From Saprospiraceae bacterium (GTDB lineage: Bacteria > Bacteroidota > Bacteroidia > Chitinophagales > Saprospiraceae): a stretch of 64,000 nt of DNA. Of the stretch, positions 27,475-36,785 are shown one piece after another (positions within the stretch are counted from its first letter, which is position 1; the number at the start of each line of letters is the position of its first letter). Made by a program: the position numbers and the translations under genes. Location: positions 2,390,001-2,454,000 of the forward strand of contig JADJLQ010000001.1 of assembly GCA_016709995.1 (NCBI GenBank). Direction: 5' to 3'. A model generated the notes under the pieces. It had not been told where the DNA came from and ran no database searches. It saw only the letters and a list, made by a program, of their open reading frames with translations.

Positions 27475-27642
27475 ATTAAATTTAAGTGTAGCAATATAAG
27501 GCAAATATTCATTTTGCGTGCCGACTGCCATGGTCTATTTATTTACATGAGGCTAAAGACTAACTCTTTAAAAATGTTCAGGCAGTTTTCAATAATCGAT
27601 GAATGTGCTAAAAGCAAATGACTCCATGCTTTGCACTAAAAC

Positions 27643-28551
27643 TCAATTTAACAATTCCTCCAGCGTAGGAATCGAAGGCTGAGCACCTTTTTTGGTGACC
27701 GATATGGTCGCCGCTTTATTGGCTAGAGATATCGCTTCCACGAAATTTTTATTTTCGGAGATTGCAGCGGCCAGAAATCCATTAAACACATCACCAGCTG
27801 CTGTGGTATCAATTGCATCCACTTTGACCGTAGGTACAAATCCATTTTCACCATTTTTTGCAATAAAATAAACCCCTTTGTGACCCAGAGTAATTATGAC
27901 TGATTCATTTACTTTTTTCAATAGGGTGGCCGCAGCCAACTTTACTTCTTCTTCGGTTCCCGGATAGATGCCAGTTAAAATTTCTGTTTCGGACTCATTG
28001 GGGGTAATGATGTCTACCAGGCTCAATATTTCTTCAGTCAAAGATTGTGCAGGTGCAGGATTTAAAATTGTCTTCACTCCATATTTTTTAGCCAGTCTCA
28101 AAGAAAATTCAACCACCTCGATCGGGATTTCCAGTTGAATTAATACTTCATCTGCCTCAGAAATAATTTTCTCAGCGGATAAAATATCATCTATTGAGAG
28201 TTTTCCATTTGCTCCACTGGCGACGACGATGGAGTTTTGAGCGGTTACTTCATCAACCAGGATTACTGCTATACCGGATGACATATCCTGATCTATCAAT
28301 ATGTGATCCGCATTGATACCATCAGTTTTGTAACCTGCTACTGCATTTCTACCAAAATCATCATCACCCACCCTGGCAATAAAAGAAACACTACCCCCGG
28401 CTCTGGCAGCTGCTACAGCTTGATTTGCCCCCTTTCCTCCCTGGACCATGAAAAACTCCTTACCCATGACTGTTTCACCAGGAGAAGGCATTTTTTTACA
28501 TATAACGACCATATCGGTATTGCTACTCCCTATGACGACAATCCTTCCCAT
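27643..28551 (-). CDS. rbsK: Ribokinase (PfkB family)
   Basis: It phosphorylates D-ribose, or a related free sugar, with ATP. The start at 28551 gives MGRIVVIGSSNTDMV, the standard family N-terminus; the TTG at 28560 would add three residues. PfkB signatures are GGKGANQAVAAARAG around residue 40 and DTTAAGDVFNGFLAAA near residue 245 (catalytic Asp in GD). The 302-residue length is normal. It follows the sugar transporter with about 10 bp between, in a typical ribose-type operon, and a LacI regulator is divergent upstream. Close PfkB relatives use other sugars, so ribose is probable but not certain. Confidence 0.9.
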   Translation of the reverse strand: MGRIVVIGSSNTDMVVICKKMPSPGETVMGKEFFMVQGGKGANQAVAAARAGGSVSFIARVGDDDFGRNAVAGYKTDGINADHILIDQDMSSGIAVILVDEVTAQNSIVVASGANGKLSIDDILSAEKIISEADEVLIQLEIPIEVVEFSLRLAKKYGVKTILNPAPAQSLTEEILSLVDIITPNESETEILTGIYPGTEEEVKLAAATLLKKVNESVIITLGHKGVYFIAKNGENGFVPTVKVDAIDTTAAGDVFNGFLAAAISENKNFVEAISLANKAATISVTKKGAQPSIPTLEELLN

Positions 28552-28560
28552 AACAATCAA

Positions 28561-29559
28561 TTACCTGCATTTAGCTAATATAATCAAAGAAATACCGGTG
28601 ATAAAAAGCAGAAACATAAGTCCTATCAATATGTTAGTACCCTTAGGCGCATCTTTAAATTCTTTCCAGATAAATACACCCCAGATCGCTGCAATCATGG
28701 TAGCCCCTTGTCCCAGTCCATAAGAAATGGCGAATCCGGCTTCGCCGGCTGCTATCATATTAAACAACATACCGATACACCATATACTGCCGCCTACTAT
28801 GCCAATAATATGAAGTTTGGGTGTTCCGTTTTTGAAATAATCCATATAGGTGACCTTGGTTCCATTGAGCGGCCTGTACATAAAAAAACTATTAAACACA
28901 AAATTTGAAAGAAATATACCAATAGAGAATACGAAGACAGCTGCATATGGTGTAAATAATCCGTCTGTTGGATGAATATAGTCTGGTGACATTGAAGCGG
29001 CCACAAATCGGTAAAAGAAACCCATCAATACTCCGGCAGCCAGAGAGATTAAAATGCCTTTGGCAGTAGTAGTGCCTTGTGAGATCTTTTTGTAAGCCAT
29101 CGCATCGAGTACAATAGCCGCGGCTACCAAAGCTACCCCAATAAATAAAAGCACTGGATTGCCGTTCGGCGTAGCAAAATAATTGACAATAACGCCCAAT
29201 ACCAAAGCGATGCCTATGCCTATCGGGAAAGCAATCGCCATACCAGCTATATCAATCGCAGCAACCAAAAGCAGATTGGCTATATTAAAAACAATACCTC
29301 CCAGCAATGCATACCCTATCGCCCCGGAGGAGGCTTGGAACAGGTTAGGTATAAATGCTTGCCCGCTCTCTCCACGGCTCCCTAACGTAAGACCGAACAC
29401 CAGTGCCAATATCATGATACCAAATGTGTAGTCCCAATAAAATAAAGGGAAGCCCCAACTTTTGGAACTTAGTTTTTGGGTATTGGCCCATGATCCCCAA
29501 CAGATCATGGTGATCACGCAAAAAACAATGGCTTGCAGATAATTATCGACTATAAACAT
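28561..29559 (-). CDS. Sugar transporter of the GRP/RhaT (DMT) superfamily
   Basis: This 332-residue protein has about ten hydrophobic helices, the size and shape of a GRP/RhaT/GlcU-type drug-metabolite transporter superfamily member. Characteristic pieces are CWGSWANTQKL in helix 1 and the GGIVFNIANLLLVAAIDIAGMAIAFP stretch (positions 29216-29294 on the DNA). It is directly followed by the kinase, which suggests that it imports ribose or a nucleoside-derived sugar that the kinase traps. Paired use of such a permease with ribokinase is common in Bacteroidota. The precise substrate was not determined. Confidence 0.82.
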   Translation of the reverse strand: MFIVDNYLQAIVFCVITMICWGSWANTQKLSSKSWGFPLFYWDYTFGIMILALVFGLTLGSRGESGQAFIPNLFQASSGAIGYALLGGIVFNIANLLLVAAIDIAGMAIAFPIGIGIALVLGVIVNYFATPNGNPVLLFIGVALVAAAIVLDAMAYKKISQGTTTAKGILISLAAGVLMGFFYRFVAASMSPDYIHPTDGLFTPYAAVFVFSIGIFLSNFVFNSFFMYRPLNGTKVTYMDYFKNGTPKLHIIGIVGGSIWCIGMLFNMIAAGEAGFAISYGLGQGATMIAAIWGVFIWKEFKDAPKGTNILIGLMFLLFITGISLIILAKCR

Positions 29560-29888
29560 GGGCTACCTATTTGAATTGTATATGATCTTATCTAGTAATT
29601 TTTACCCTAAACTTAAACTCTTCAAAGCTCTGAGTGCAGAATTTGTATTATTCAGGAAATATCTATTCTCGGAGATCTTATGACTGCAATATAGAAATTA
29701 ATCAAATCAGAACAAACGATTGTACCTAATTATTACTTTGGGTCAATATCTTTTTATATCTTTCTTATACCAACGGAGGATCAATCCCCAAAAGCACCTC
29801 CAAGCAATGACTATTTAAATTTTCAATACCCGGCTTTAAATCAATATATACCAAGGATATACTCACTTATATTTGTTCATTTTTAATC
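29560..29888. promoter_or_regulatory. Divergent control region with a LacI-type operator candidate
   Basis: This 329-bp gap separates the permease-kinase operon from its divergent regulator. ACAAACGATTGT at 29712-29723 is a near-palindrome with a central CG, broken only at one symmetric pair, and resembles LacI-family operators. No clear TAnnTTTG element was found with confidence, and no other gene is seen. Confidence 0.35.
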
Positions 29889-30906
29889 ATGAAAGGTCAT
29901 AAAGTAACTATCAAGGATATTGCCAACAAAACACAGCTTTCCATCTCCACTATTTCGAGGGTGCTCAGTGGGAAAGGTGAGCAATATCGTATTTCGAATA
30001 CTTCCCAACAAAAAATCAGAGATGCTGTAAAGGAATTAAATTATATACCGAACTATTTTGCTGCAAATTTAAAATCCGGAAAAAGCAAGACTATAGCTAT
30101 GATTGTACCTTCCCTGACAAATCCCTTTTTTTGCAAATATAGCAAGTGAGATCAATGCAGAAGTGAGGAAATATGGTTACACCACCTTAATAGCAGACAG
30201 TGATGCAAACTACGAGATTGAAAAATTAGAATTACAACAAATGGTGTCTCGCAATATAGAAGGATTAATCATAGTGCCCTGTGGAGACCATCTGGGTCAT
30301 ATTCAATCGCTACATTCCGGCGGACTCCCAATCATCTGTATCGACCGATATTTTGAAGATCAGGATATCCCTTATGTTGCAACAGATAATTATGAAGGTG
30401 CTTTACTAGCCACCGAATTCCTTATTGAAAACGGACATACCTTGATAAGCTGCATCCAGGGGTCACCACCTTCCACACCAAACAGGTTAAGAGTAAAAGG
30501 ATTTACAGACGCTATGGAGGCAGCAGGAATAAAAAATTATAATATTGTGGGAGATGATTTTAGCATCCAAAACGGATATCTTGAAACAAGATTATTATTA
30601 CAACAAAAAAAAATTCCAACCGCCATTTTCACACTGAGCAATACCATTGCACTTGGCTGCCTCAAAGCATTAAAGGAAAAAAATATTCGAATTCCTGAAG
30701 ACATCTCGTTAATCACTTTTGACGATCAACCCTACCTAGATTATTTAGAAACTCCGCTATCCTGTATAGCTCAACCAGTGAGTGATATAAGTAAAATAGC
30801 CATCAAATTTCTTTTTGCAAGAATTAACAAAATAAATGACAAGATAAATCAAGTGCTTCTTAAGCCTGAATTGAAATTCAAAAAATCGATTCGAAATATT
30901 AATTAA
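29889..30906 (+). CDS. LacI-family transcriptional regulator, frameshifted
   Basis: The N-terminal frame (29889-30149) encodes a complete LacI helix-turn-helix (VTIKDIANKTQLSISTISRVLSG). It runs into a stop after PFFCKYSK. A single extra T in the run of seven Ts at 30126-30132 explains it: with six Ts the reading continues as PSLTNPFFANIASEINAEV and joins the downstream frame that covers the sugar-binding domain to 30906. That frame holds VATDNYEGALLATEFLIENGH, NRLRVKGFTDAM and ISLITFDDQPYLDYL. The joined length of about 338 residues is normal. It is probably the regulator of the divergent permease-ribokinase operon. Either a base-call error or a recent inactivating mutation is possible. Confidence 0.9.
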
Positions 30907-30944
30907 ACTAGTGCAGGTAATACTCAAATACTTTCCGACTGTAA

Positions 30945-32837
30945 TTATATTGTTTTTGCAATCTCGAGATTGCGGGTAATCCTGGTACCATCTTTCAAAA
31001 AAGTTCCAACATACAACCCGATTCTCTTCTTTGCCTCTTCCAAATCCAGATTATTCAGATTAATATTGAGTAAGTCGACGAACCAGGGCAATTTTGATTC
31101 ACTTCGAATATAGGCAATGACGATCTCCCGTGATATAGGTAAGGTGCTCGATTTTGAATTTTCATGCACATCCTTATGACCCGCTTGTAGCAGTTTTTCA
31201 TATTCCTCATCAAGCAACCTCTCAAACAAAGTCATACTAAAAGGGTCTCCGGCAGCTGTCCCGGTTTGAGCATCTGAGTCGGTAATGATGGCTTGTTTAT
31301 GTACCCATTCCCAAAGGATACTCAATCTTATTTCGCCGGTAGCCATATCCTCCATGAGATACAATATATCATCGTTTCCAAAGAAGTCGGCCGGTTTCAA
31401 AGCAGCAGCTTGCATCCCTTGCCCAAATGCGTTGCCGTATTGTAAGGCTACACTCAATAGATTTCGGGCACCTCTTATCGTCCTGGGTGCTGGTTCTAAT
31501 AACAGCAAACCATCACCATCTTGTTGTGTGTAGGTGAGTCGTGGAAACGATCTTCCCAATTGATTCGTCTGTTCCTTTTTATCCCAAACGGGTCTGATGA
31601 TATGCACCATTTTCCAATGAGCGACCCACTTTCCACTGGCACCTTCCTTTTCTTCGCGTTCTGCTCCTGCCAAAGCTTTTTTCATGCTGGCAGCTACACC
31701 TTCCGCAGTACCTACAGGGATATTGGGCTCCATACCGCCCTGCCAAAGCGCAAAATTGCCTTGCATATCAGGAGTATTTACAGCGCGGCGTACACGGTCT
31801 TCATAATTGCGCATGTATCCATAGGTCATAGTAATGGTTTCAATATCCGGGTTGATAAATCCTTTATCCCAGGACATAGCATCCGAGACGCTATTGATAT
31901 AATCCCATCTGCCTGTATTGTACCCTACAAAATGTTTTCCCAGGGTCGCTCTAATTTCCATGAGTTGATAAGTAGCCTCCACCTGCTCTACCAGTACATA
32001 GACTTTAATGGACCCAATTGGTATATGAAGATGCTGCTCAAGAGCGGAAAGCATTTCATTCCACAAGGTGGCTTCCTCCGCAGTTTGAATTTTTGGCAGG
32101 TACAAAACAATAGACGAACCTGCCTGCAGCAATGCCTGATAATTATTTACTACGTAAAGCGCCAAGTCTACTATAGAGGCTGCTATCGATTTTCCATGTA
32201 TATCCGTGATGTGACGATCATCCAGGTGCAAGCCACGAGCGCGAAATATTCTGGTTGTAAAATTGAGTTGTTGCGCCCAATCGACAACAATCTTTCTGCC
32301 TAAAAAACCAATAGACCAGTTATTCATTTCTTCAGCGACTTTCTCAGCCACTTGTAAAAACACCGGATCTTTGGCGATAGCCAGTTTCAGATTTCGTTGA
32401 TTGTCTAGAGACATGGTATTGATTTGACCGAGAGCATCCTCCCCGTCAAACATCCAACCATCAGCTCCTGAAAGAAGAGCATATGCCACATTGCGGATAC
32501 TGCTTTCAAGACTTGCATTGGGTTTGGCTGCAGGCCCTGTGCCTTGTATCCATTGCCGCTGCAAGTCTGCAGGAATGATAGACCCTTCAAACTTACCATC
32601 CCGGGCATCTTGTACCTTGATATCGGTGCGCGGTATGAAAGATGATGAATCCAGAAACGAAATTCTTTCCCCAAGTTGTTGCCTATTAGTTCTCTTGTTT
32701 ATGCGTTTTTGCATCAAGTCTTTAATCTCCTGGTTGAAACGGAACAAATCTGCTAAGGCAATCAAAACTTCCGGCGTGTAGACATCTGCATATCGTTCTT
32801 GCAGATGATTGGGTATGATAAAATTCTGAATCATCAA
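30945..32837 (-). CDS. Malate synthase (AceB/A type)
   Basis: It condenses glyoxylate with acetyl-CoA to malate. Family pieces are SGADGWMFDGEDALGQ, FRARGLHLDDRHI, YVLVEQVEATYQLMEIR, and the typical GYNTGRWDYINSVSD block near residue 310, followed by LSILWEWVHKQA. At 630 residues it is longer than most malate synthase A proteins (about 530), with extra sequence mainly at the ends. No isocitrate lyase gene is nearby. It lies 45 bp downstream of the LctP permease and close to glycerate kinase, suggesting glyoxylate derived from imported glycolate or another C2 acid rather than the glyoxylate shunt. Confidence 0.9.
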   Translation of the reverse strand: MMIQNFIIPNHLQERYADVYTPEVLIALADLFRFNQEIKDLMQKRINKRTNRQQLGERISFLDSSSFIPRTDIKVQDARDGKFEGSIIPADLQRQWIQGTGPAAKPNASLESSIRNVAYALLSGADGWMFDGEDALGQINTMSLDNQRNLKLAIAKDPVFLQVAEKVAEEMNNWSIGFLGRKIVVDWAQQLNFTTRIFRARGLHLDDRHITDIHGKSIAASIVDLALYVVNNYQALLQAGSSIVLYLPKIQTAEEATLWNEMLSALEQHLHIPIGSIKVYVLVEQVEATYQLMEIRATLGKHFVGYNTGRWDYINSVSDAMSWDKGFINPDIETITMTYGYMRNYEDRVRRAVNTPDMQGNFALWQGGMEPNIPVGTAEGVAASMKKALAGAEREEKEGASGKWVAHWKMVHIIRPVWDKKEQTNQLGRSFPRLTYTQQDGDGLLLLEPAPRTIRGARNLLSVALQYGNAFGQGMQAAALKPADFFGNDDILYLMEDMATGEIRLSILWEWVHKQAIITDSDAQTGTAAGDPFSMTLFERLLDEEYEKLLQAGHKDVHENSKSSTLPISREIVIAYIRSESKLPWFVDLLNINLNNLDLEEAKKRIGLYVGTFLKDGTRITRNLEIAKTI

Positions 32838-32882
32838 ATTTATTTTTTAAAGTTTACGGTCTATTAAACGATTTGAATTGTA

Positions 32883-34643
32883 TTAATTTTTCTTTTTATT
32901 CATAGATATGGTTAAAACAATTAAGCCAACAGCCAGTGCTAAAATCAATAAATACCAAAATCCCTGACCAGCTGCCGCGTTATTGACAGCAGCACCGGCA
33001 GAAGCACTGGCGGTATCTATTTTTTGATAGGCCGGTACTATCCATTTCATCACATATACCTGCAGACAGGTCAGTATACAAATGACAAAGAGCATGATAA
33101 AACTGTGTTTGACAGTAAACCTAAATAAATCAGACTCCTTGCCGATCAGACCCACCGCAGCTGCTCCTACCGCTATAGACTGTGGGGAGATCATTTTGCC
33201 TGTCACTCCACCTGATGCATTGGCACTAACGGTAACCACCGGATCAAACCCTAACGTGTCTGCCGTATTAGCCTGAAGTTTACTAAACAAAGCATTGGCA
33301 GAAGTATCTGACCCAGTCAAAAACACCCCTAACCAGCCCAAAATGGGTGAGAAAAATGGAAATAAGGCCCCGGTGCTAGCCAGAACAAAAGCCATGGTGA
33401 TAGACATACCGGAATAGTTAGCTACGAAGGCGTAGCCTACCACCGCAGCAATGGTGATAATCGGAAACATCAATTGTTTTAAGGTAGCAATAAAAATCCT
33501 CATACTATCCATGAAAGAAATTCCAATCAAGGGAATAGAAATTAAGGTAGCCAAAATCACTGCAGTACCCGGTGCCGACAAATAATTAAAATCAAAAGCC
33601 TTGATGGCCAATGGACTTTCATCTGGTTTTAATATCGACCCATTTAATCCTGGAATTTGAAATTTTAAATATCCGATAGAGTTTAAAGCGTCCTTGACCG
33701 GTGGTAGTCCCCAGGCCACCACAAACAAAGTCATGACGATAAATGGAGACCAAGCTCTCAGAATCTGAGCGTTAGAATATTTTAATTCCGTGTCGACGGT
33801 TGCAACGGATTCTTCGCTAAATCGCCATATGGCTTCAGGCTTCCAGTATTTTAACAGGACCAATAAACATATAATCGATGTAATGCCTGCTAATACATCG
33901 GGCAGCATGGGTCCCATATAATTGGCGGTAAACCATTGTACAATAGCAAACGAAGCTCCTGATACTATGATAGCAGGCAATACCTCCAAAGATTTTTTAA
34001 AACCTGACATCAAAACGACCAGGTACAATGGAAGCATGAGGGACAATATGGGCAAGGTGCGACCCACCATCTGCGAGATAGCCAACTCCGGGATATCTGA
34101 CATCCTGGAAGCCATAAAGATTGGTGTGCCTACTGATCCAAAAGCGACAGGGGCTGTGTTGGCTATCAAACAAATACCTGCAGCATATAAAGGATTAAAA
34201 CCAAGACCTACTAACATGGCTCCCGATATAGCTACCGGCGCTCCAAATCCTGCAGCACCTTCCAAAAAGGCTCCAAACGAAAACGCTATCAATAAGGCTT
34301 GCAATCTTCGATCCGGCGTAATGGAGGCCATAAAATTTTTAATTACTTCAAATTGTCCACTTTTGACGGTGACATTAAACAAGAAAACCGCTGAAATAAT
34401 GATCCAGCAAATTGGAAATAATCCATATAATGATCCATGGAGCGTAGACAAGGCCGCCAATTTAAAAGGCATTCCATACACCAGGATGGCGATCAACAAT
34501 GCACTGCCTAACGCTAGCAGGCTGGTTTGATAACCTTTCATTTTTTTGATCAACGACCAAAATATCAGAAAAATGGGCACAGCTGCCACAAGTCCGGATA
34601 GTGGAAGATTGTGTAAAGGGTCTATGATTTGAGTCCAGGTCAT
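32883..34643 (-). CDS. L-lactate/glycolate permease, LctP family
   Basis: This 586-residue transporter shows the LctP pattern: roughly 13 hydrophobic helices, SFGAFLEGAAGFGAPVAIS near residue 125, NTAPVAFGSVGTPI, LGWLGVFLTGSDTSANALFS and ASGGVTGKMISPQSIAVGAAA in the last third. Members of this family carry L-lactate, D-lactate and glycolate in symport with protons. The neighbourhood (malate synthase and glycerate kinase) favours glycolate, glyoxylate or glycerate-like substrates. The gene lies on the minus strand, 123 bp from the kinase gene and immediately before malate synthase. Confidence 0.93.
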   Translation of the reverse strand: MTWTQIIDPLHNLPLSGLVAAVPIFLIFWSLIKKMKGYQTSLLALGSALLIAILVYGMPFKLAALSTLHGSLYGLFPICWIIISAVFLFNVTVKSGQFEVIKNFMASITPDRRLQALLIAFSFGAFLEGAAGFGAPVAISGAMLVGLGFNPLYAAGICLIANTAPVAFGSVGTPIFMASRMSDIPELAISQMVGRTLPILSLMLPLYLVVLMSGFKKSLEVLPAIIVSGASFAIVQWFTANYMGPMLPDVLAGITSIICLLVLLKYWKPEAIWRFSEESVATVDTELKYSNAQILRAWSPFIVMTLFVVAWGLPPVKDALNSIGYLKFQIPGLNGSILKPDESPLAIKAFDFNYLSAPGTAVILATLISIPLIGISFMDSMRIFIATLKQLMFPIITIAAVVGYAFVANYSGMSITMAFVLASTGALFPFFSPILGWLGVFLTGSDTSANALFSKLQANTADTLGFDPVVTVSANASGGVTGKMISPQSIAVGAAAVGLIGKESDLFRFTVKHSFIMLFVICILTCLQVYVMKWIVPAYQKIDTASASAGAAVNNAAAGQGFWYLLILALAVGLIVLTISMNKKKN

Positions 34644-34765
34644 TAAATTTTATTTTTAGTAGTTAGTCATAAATTGATTGAGAGTATAATAATAATGCTC
34701 ATTCCTTCATATGCAAAATAATATTCAACCAATTATGAGTCTTTAATTCCAAATTCTTATGATAT

Positions 34766-36082
34766 TTAATTAATCAGTACAACCATTAAATCCATCACAT
34801 TGGTTTGAGTAGGTCCCGTCTTAATCAGCCCCCCTGCTTGTTCAAAAAAATGATAAGCATCAAAATGTTGGATGTAATCATCAATGTTCAAATTAAGTAA
34901 AGACGAATTGCTTAAAGTATCCGCATCGACAACAGCACCGGCAGCATCCGTGGGTCCATCGGTACCATCAGTTCCACCGGACAAAAATGTAATTCCAGGG
35001 TGACCGGCTAATTTTTTGGCCATCAATAATGCCAGATGCTGATTCCTCCCACCCAATCCTTCGCCATGTACTTTGATCGTTGGTTCTCCACCAAAAAGCA
35101 AACACTGCTTCGCAGAAACATTATGCTTCACCGCACTACGAATAGACTTATCAATGATGGCAGCTACCTCCAGTATATCGCCCTGCAGTCTATTGGTCAG
35201 GATTGTTGATGTATACCCCAATGATTCCGCTTTTTCGCTTGCCCTGCTCAATGCTAATTTATTGGTGCCTATAACCAGATTTTTCGTAAACGCATTGATC
35301 TCATCCGATTCTTTAAGCGTCTCTTGTCTTTTATTCTCCAGGCCTTCGTTAAGCAATACCCAAATTGATGGAGGTATTTCATGCTCAATATTGTATTTTC
35401 GGATGATAGCTATAGCATCTTGGTAGGTAGTCGGGTCAGGCGCAGTAGGGCCCGAAGCAATCACATCCAGAGGATCACCGATGACATCGGAGAGAATCAA
35501 ACTGACTACCTTTGAAGGAAAAGCAAGCCTGGACAAAAGCCCTCCCTTTACATTCGATAGATGTTTGCGAATGCAATTCATTTCAGTGATATCCGCTCCG
35601 GATTTTAGGAGAATGCTGTTCAATGTTTTCAAATCCTCCAGCGTACACCCATCAGGTATATCCGTCAATAGTGCTGACCCCCCTCCTGAGATTAAACAAA
35701 TCACCAAATCATTTTCGCCTGCTTCCTTGGCAATTGACATGATCAACTGAGTCCCTTGTCTGCCATTTTCATCAGGCACAGGATGTCCGGCTTCTGTAAT
35801 CGTAATATACTGAAGCGGTATCGAATGATTGTATTTTGTGACGATGTGACCATGAGTAATGGAAGCACCCAGGATCGACTCTATGGCTTCTGCCATGGCA
35901 GCGCTTGCTTTGCCGGCTCCGACAATGTAAATGTGATCAATCGTATCAAGGTCATATCGGAGATGTTCAATCTGAAGTATATTTTGATCGACCGAGACAT
36001 ATCGATGCATCAATTGGTCTGGCATCACACTGTCTACTCCAGCTAAAAAAATATCCAATGCTTTCTGTCTGGCTTCAATCAT
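34766..36082 (-). CDS. Glycerate 2-kinase (MOFRL/DUF4147 family)
   Basis: It phosphorylates D-glycerate to 2-phosphoglycerate, feeding lower glycolysis. The 438-residue protein has the GckA/TtuD layout: VGAGKASAAMAEAIE near residue 55, LVICLISGGGSALL around residue 130, LSDVIGDPLDVIASGPTAPDPTT, and the C-terminal MOFRL domain with LFGGEPTIKVHGEGLGGRNQ and FLSGGTDGTDGPTDAAGA. Both nucleotide-binding and substrate motifs are intact. With the permease and malate synthase downstream it completes a C2/C3 acid gene set. It might also handle tartronate-derived glycerate. Confidence 0.92.
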   Translation of the reverse strand: MIEARQKALDIFLAGVDSVMPDQLMHRYVSVDQNILQIEHLRYDLDTIDHIYIVGAGKASAAMAEAIESILGASITHGHIVTKYNHSIPLQYITITEAGHPVPDENGRQGTQLIMSIAKEAGENDLVICLISGGGSALLTDIPDGCTLEDLKTLNSILLKSGADITEMNCIRKHLSNVKGGLLSRLAFPSKVVSLILSDVIGDPLDVIASGPTAPDPTTYQDAIAIIRKYNIEHEIPPSIWVLLNEGLENKRQETLKESDEINAFTKNLVIGTNKLALSRASEKAESLGYTSTILTNRLQGDILEVAAIIDKSIRSAVKHNVSAKQCLLFGGEPTIKVHGEGLGGRNQHLALLMAKKLAGHPGITFLSGGTDGTDGPTDAAGAVVDADTLSNSSLLNLNIDDYIQHFDAYHFFEQAGGLIKTGPTQTNVMDLMVVLIN

Positions 36083-36151
36083 ATTAATTAATAGCTAGCA
36101 CCTCAAATTAGTCTTGATTAATTGATACATGCTGCCTGGTAGTTTCCTGCA

Positions 36152-36766
36152 TCAATTTTTAACTTTAATCACTATCTTCTTGACCTGCACACTGTCCTCC
36201 ACCCGGATACCAGACCGGTGTAATTCCGGTGAAAATATAATGTACATCGTACCTGGCTTACCCACAAATGTTTGGGTGGCAGTCGATTCATAGAAAGCTA
36301 TATCTTTTTCCGCGTTGTAAGGGGTTTTTTCGATAGCGCCAGTGGAAGATCCCAATTCTATATATTCAGTGCCGGTGCCTACATAATGGATATCAGCATA
36401 ATTTTTATGGTTTTCAAACAAAACCTTATCCCGATCTTTTGAGAAATACTCTGTACACTTGACGAAGACATTTTGGTCATCCAGTGGATGATTGCCTGCC
36501 TGTACAGCTGCCAAATCTTCCTTTTTAAAAAAATCAAAGGCCTTGTCCCATCTGTCTTTGTATTTGTGATATTGGATGGCAAATTCTCTTTTATCCAAAG
36601 AACTATCGACCTGCAAGGCTGTCTGACCCAGCCATTCCTTTTGATTAAACCAGGTAGCCACTTGTTCATCTGTCCATTGTTCAGGATTGATTTTTTTGTC
36701 GGCTGATTTGCAGCTGGTCAGAAAAAGAAGGAGGATGACTGGGATAAATAGTTTTGATGCTTTCAT
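36152..36766 (-). CDS. YhcH/YjgK/YiaL-family lipoprotein (DUF386)
   Basis: The N-terminus is a lipoprotein signal (FLTSC, Cys19), which is unusual for this family because classical members are cytoplasmic. The rest matches the cupin-like YhcH/YiaL fold: NYADIHYVGTGTEYIELGS, IAFYESTATQTFVGKPGTMYIIFSPELHRSG, where His and Glu are the expected metal ligands. Family members are linked to sialic-acid or 2,3-diketo-L-gulonate catabolism and to anomerisation of sugars. The 204-residue size is near that of YhcH plus a short N-terminal extension. It is followed by a beta-propeller lipoprotein gene upstream on the same strand. Confidence 0.85.
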   Translation of the reverse strand: MKASKLFIPVILLLFLTSCKSADKKINPEQWTDEQVATWFNQKEWLGQTALQVDSSLDKREFAIQYHKYKDRWDKAFDFFKKEDLAAVQAGNHPLDDQNVFVKCTEYFSKDRDKVLFENHKNYADIHYVGTGTEYIELGSSTGAIEKTPYNAEKDIAFYESTATQTFVGKPGTMYIIFSPELHRSGIRVEDSVQVKKIVIKVKN

Positions 36767-36785
36767 ATTTTTATAAAACTAATGG

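Noticed and set aside
31521..32303. 260-codon frame opposite malate synthase
   Set aside because: Despite its length it is antisense to a conserved enzyme, and its translation has no recognisable family features.
33922..34530. 202-codon frame opposite the LctP permease
   Set aside because: Antisense to transmembrane helices, which commonly leave long open frames on the other strand.
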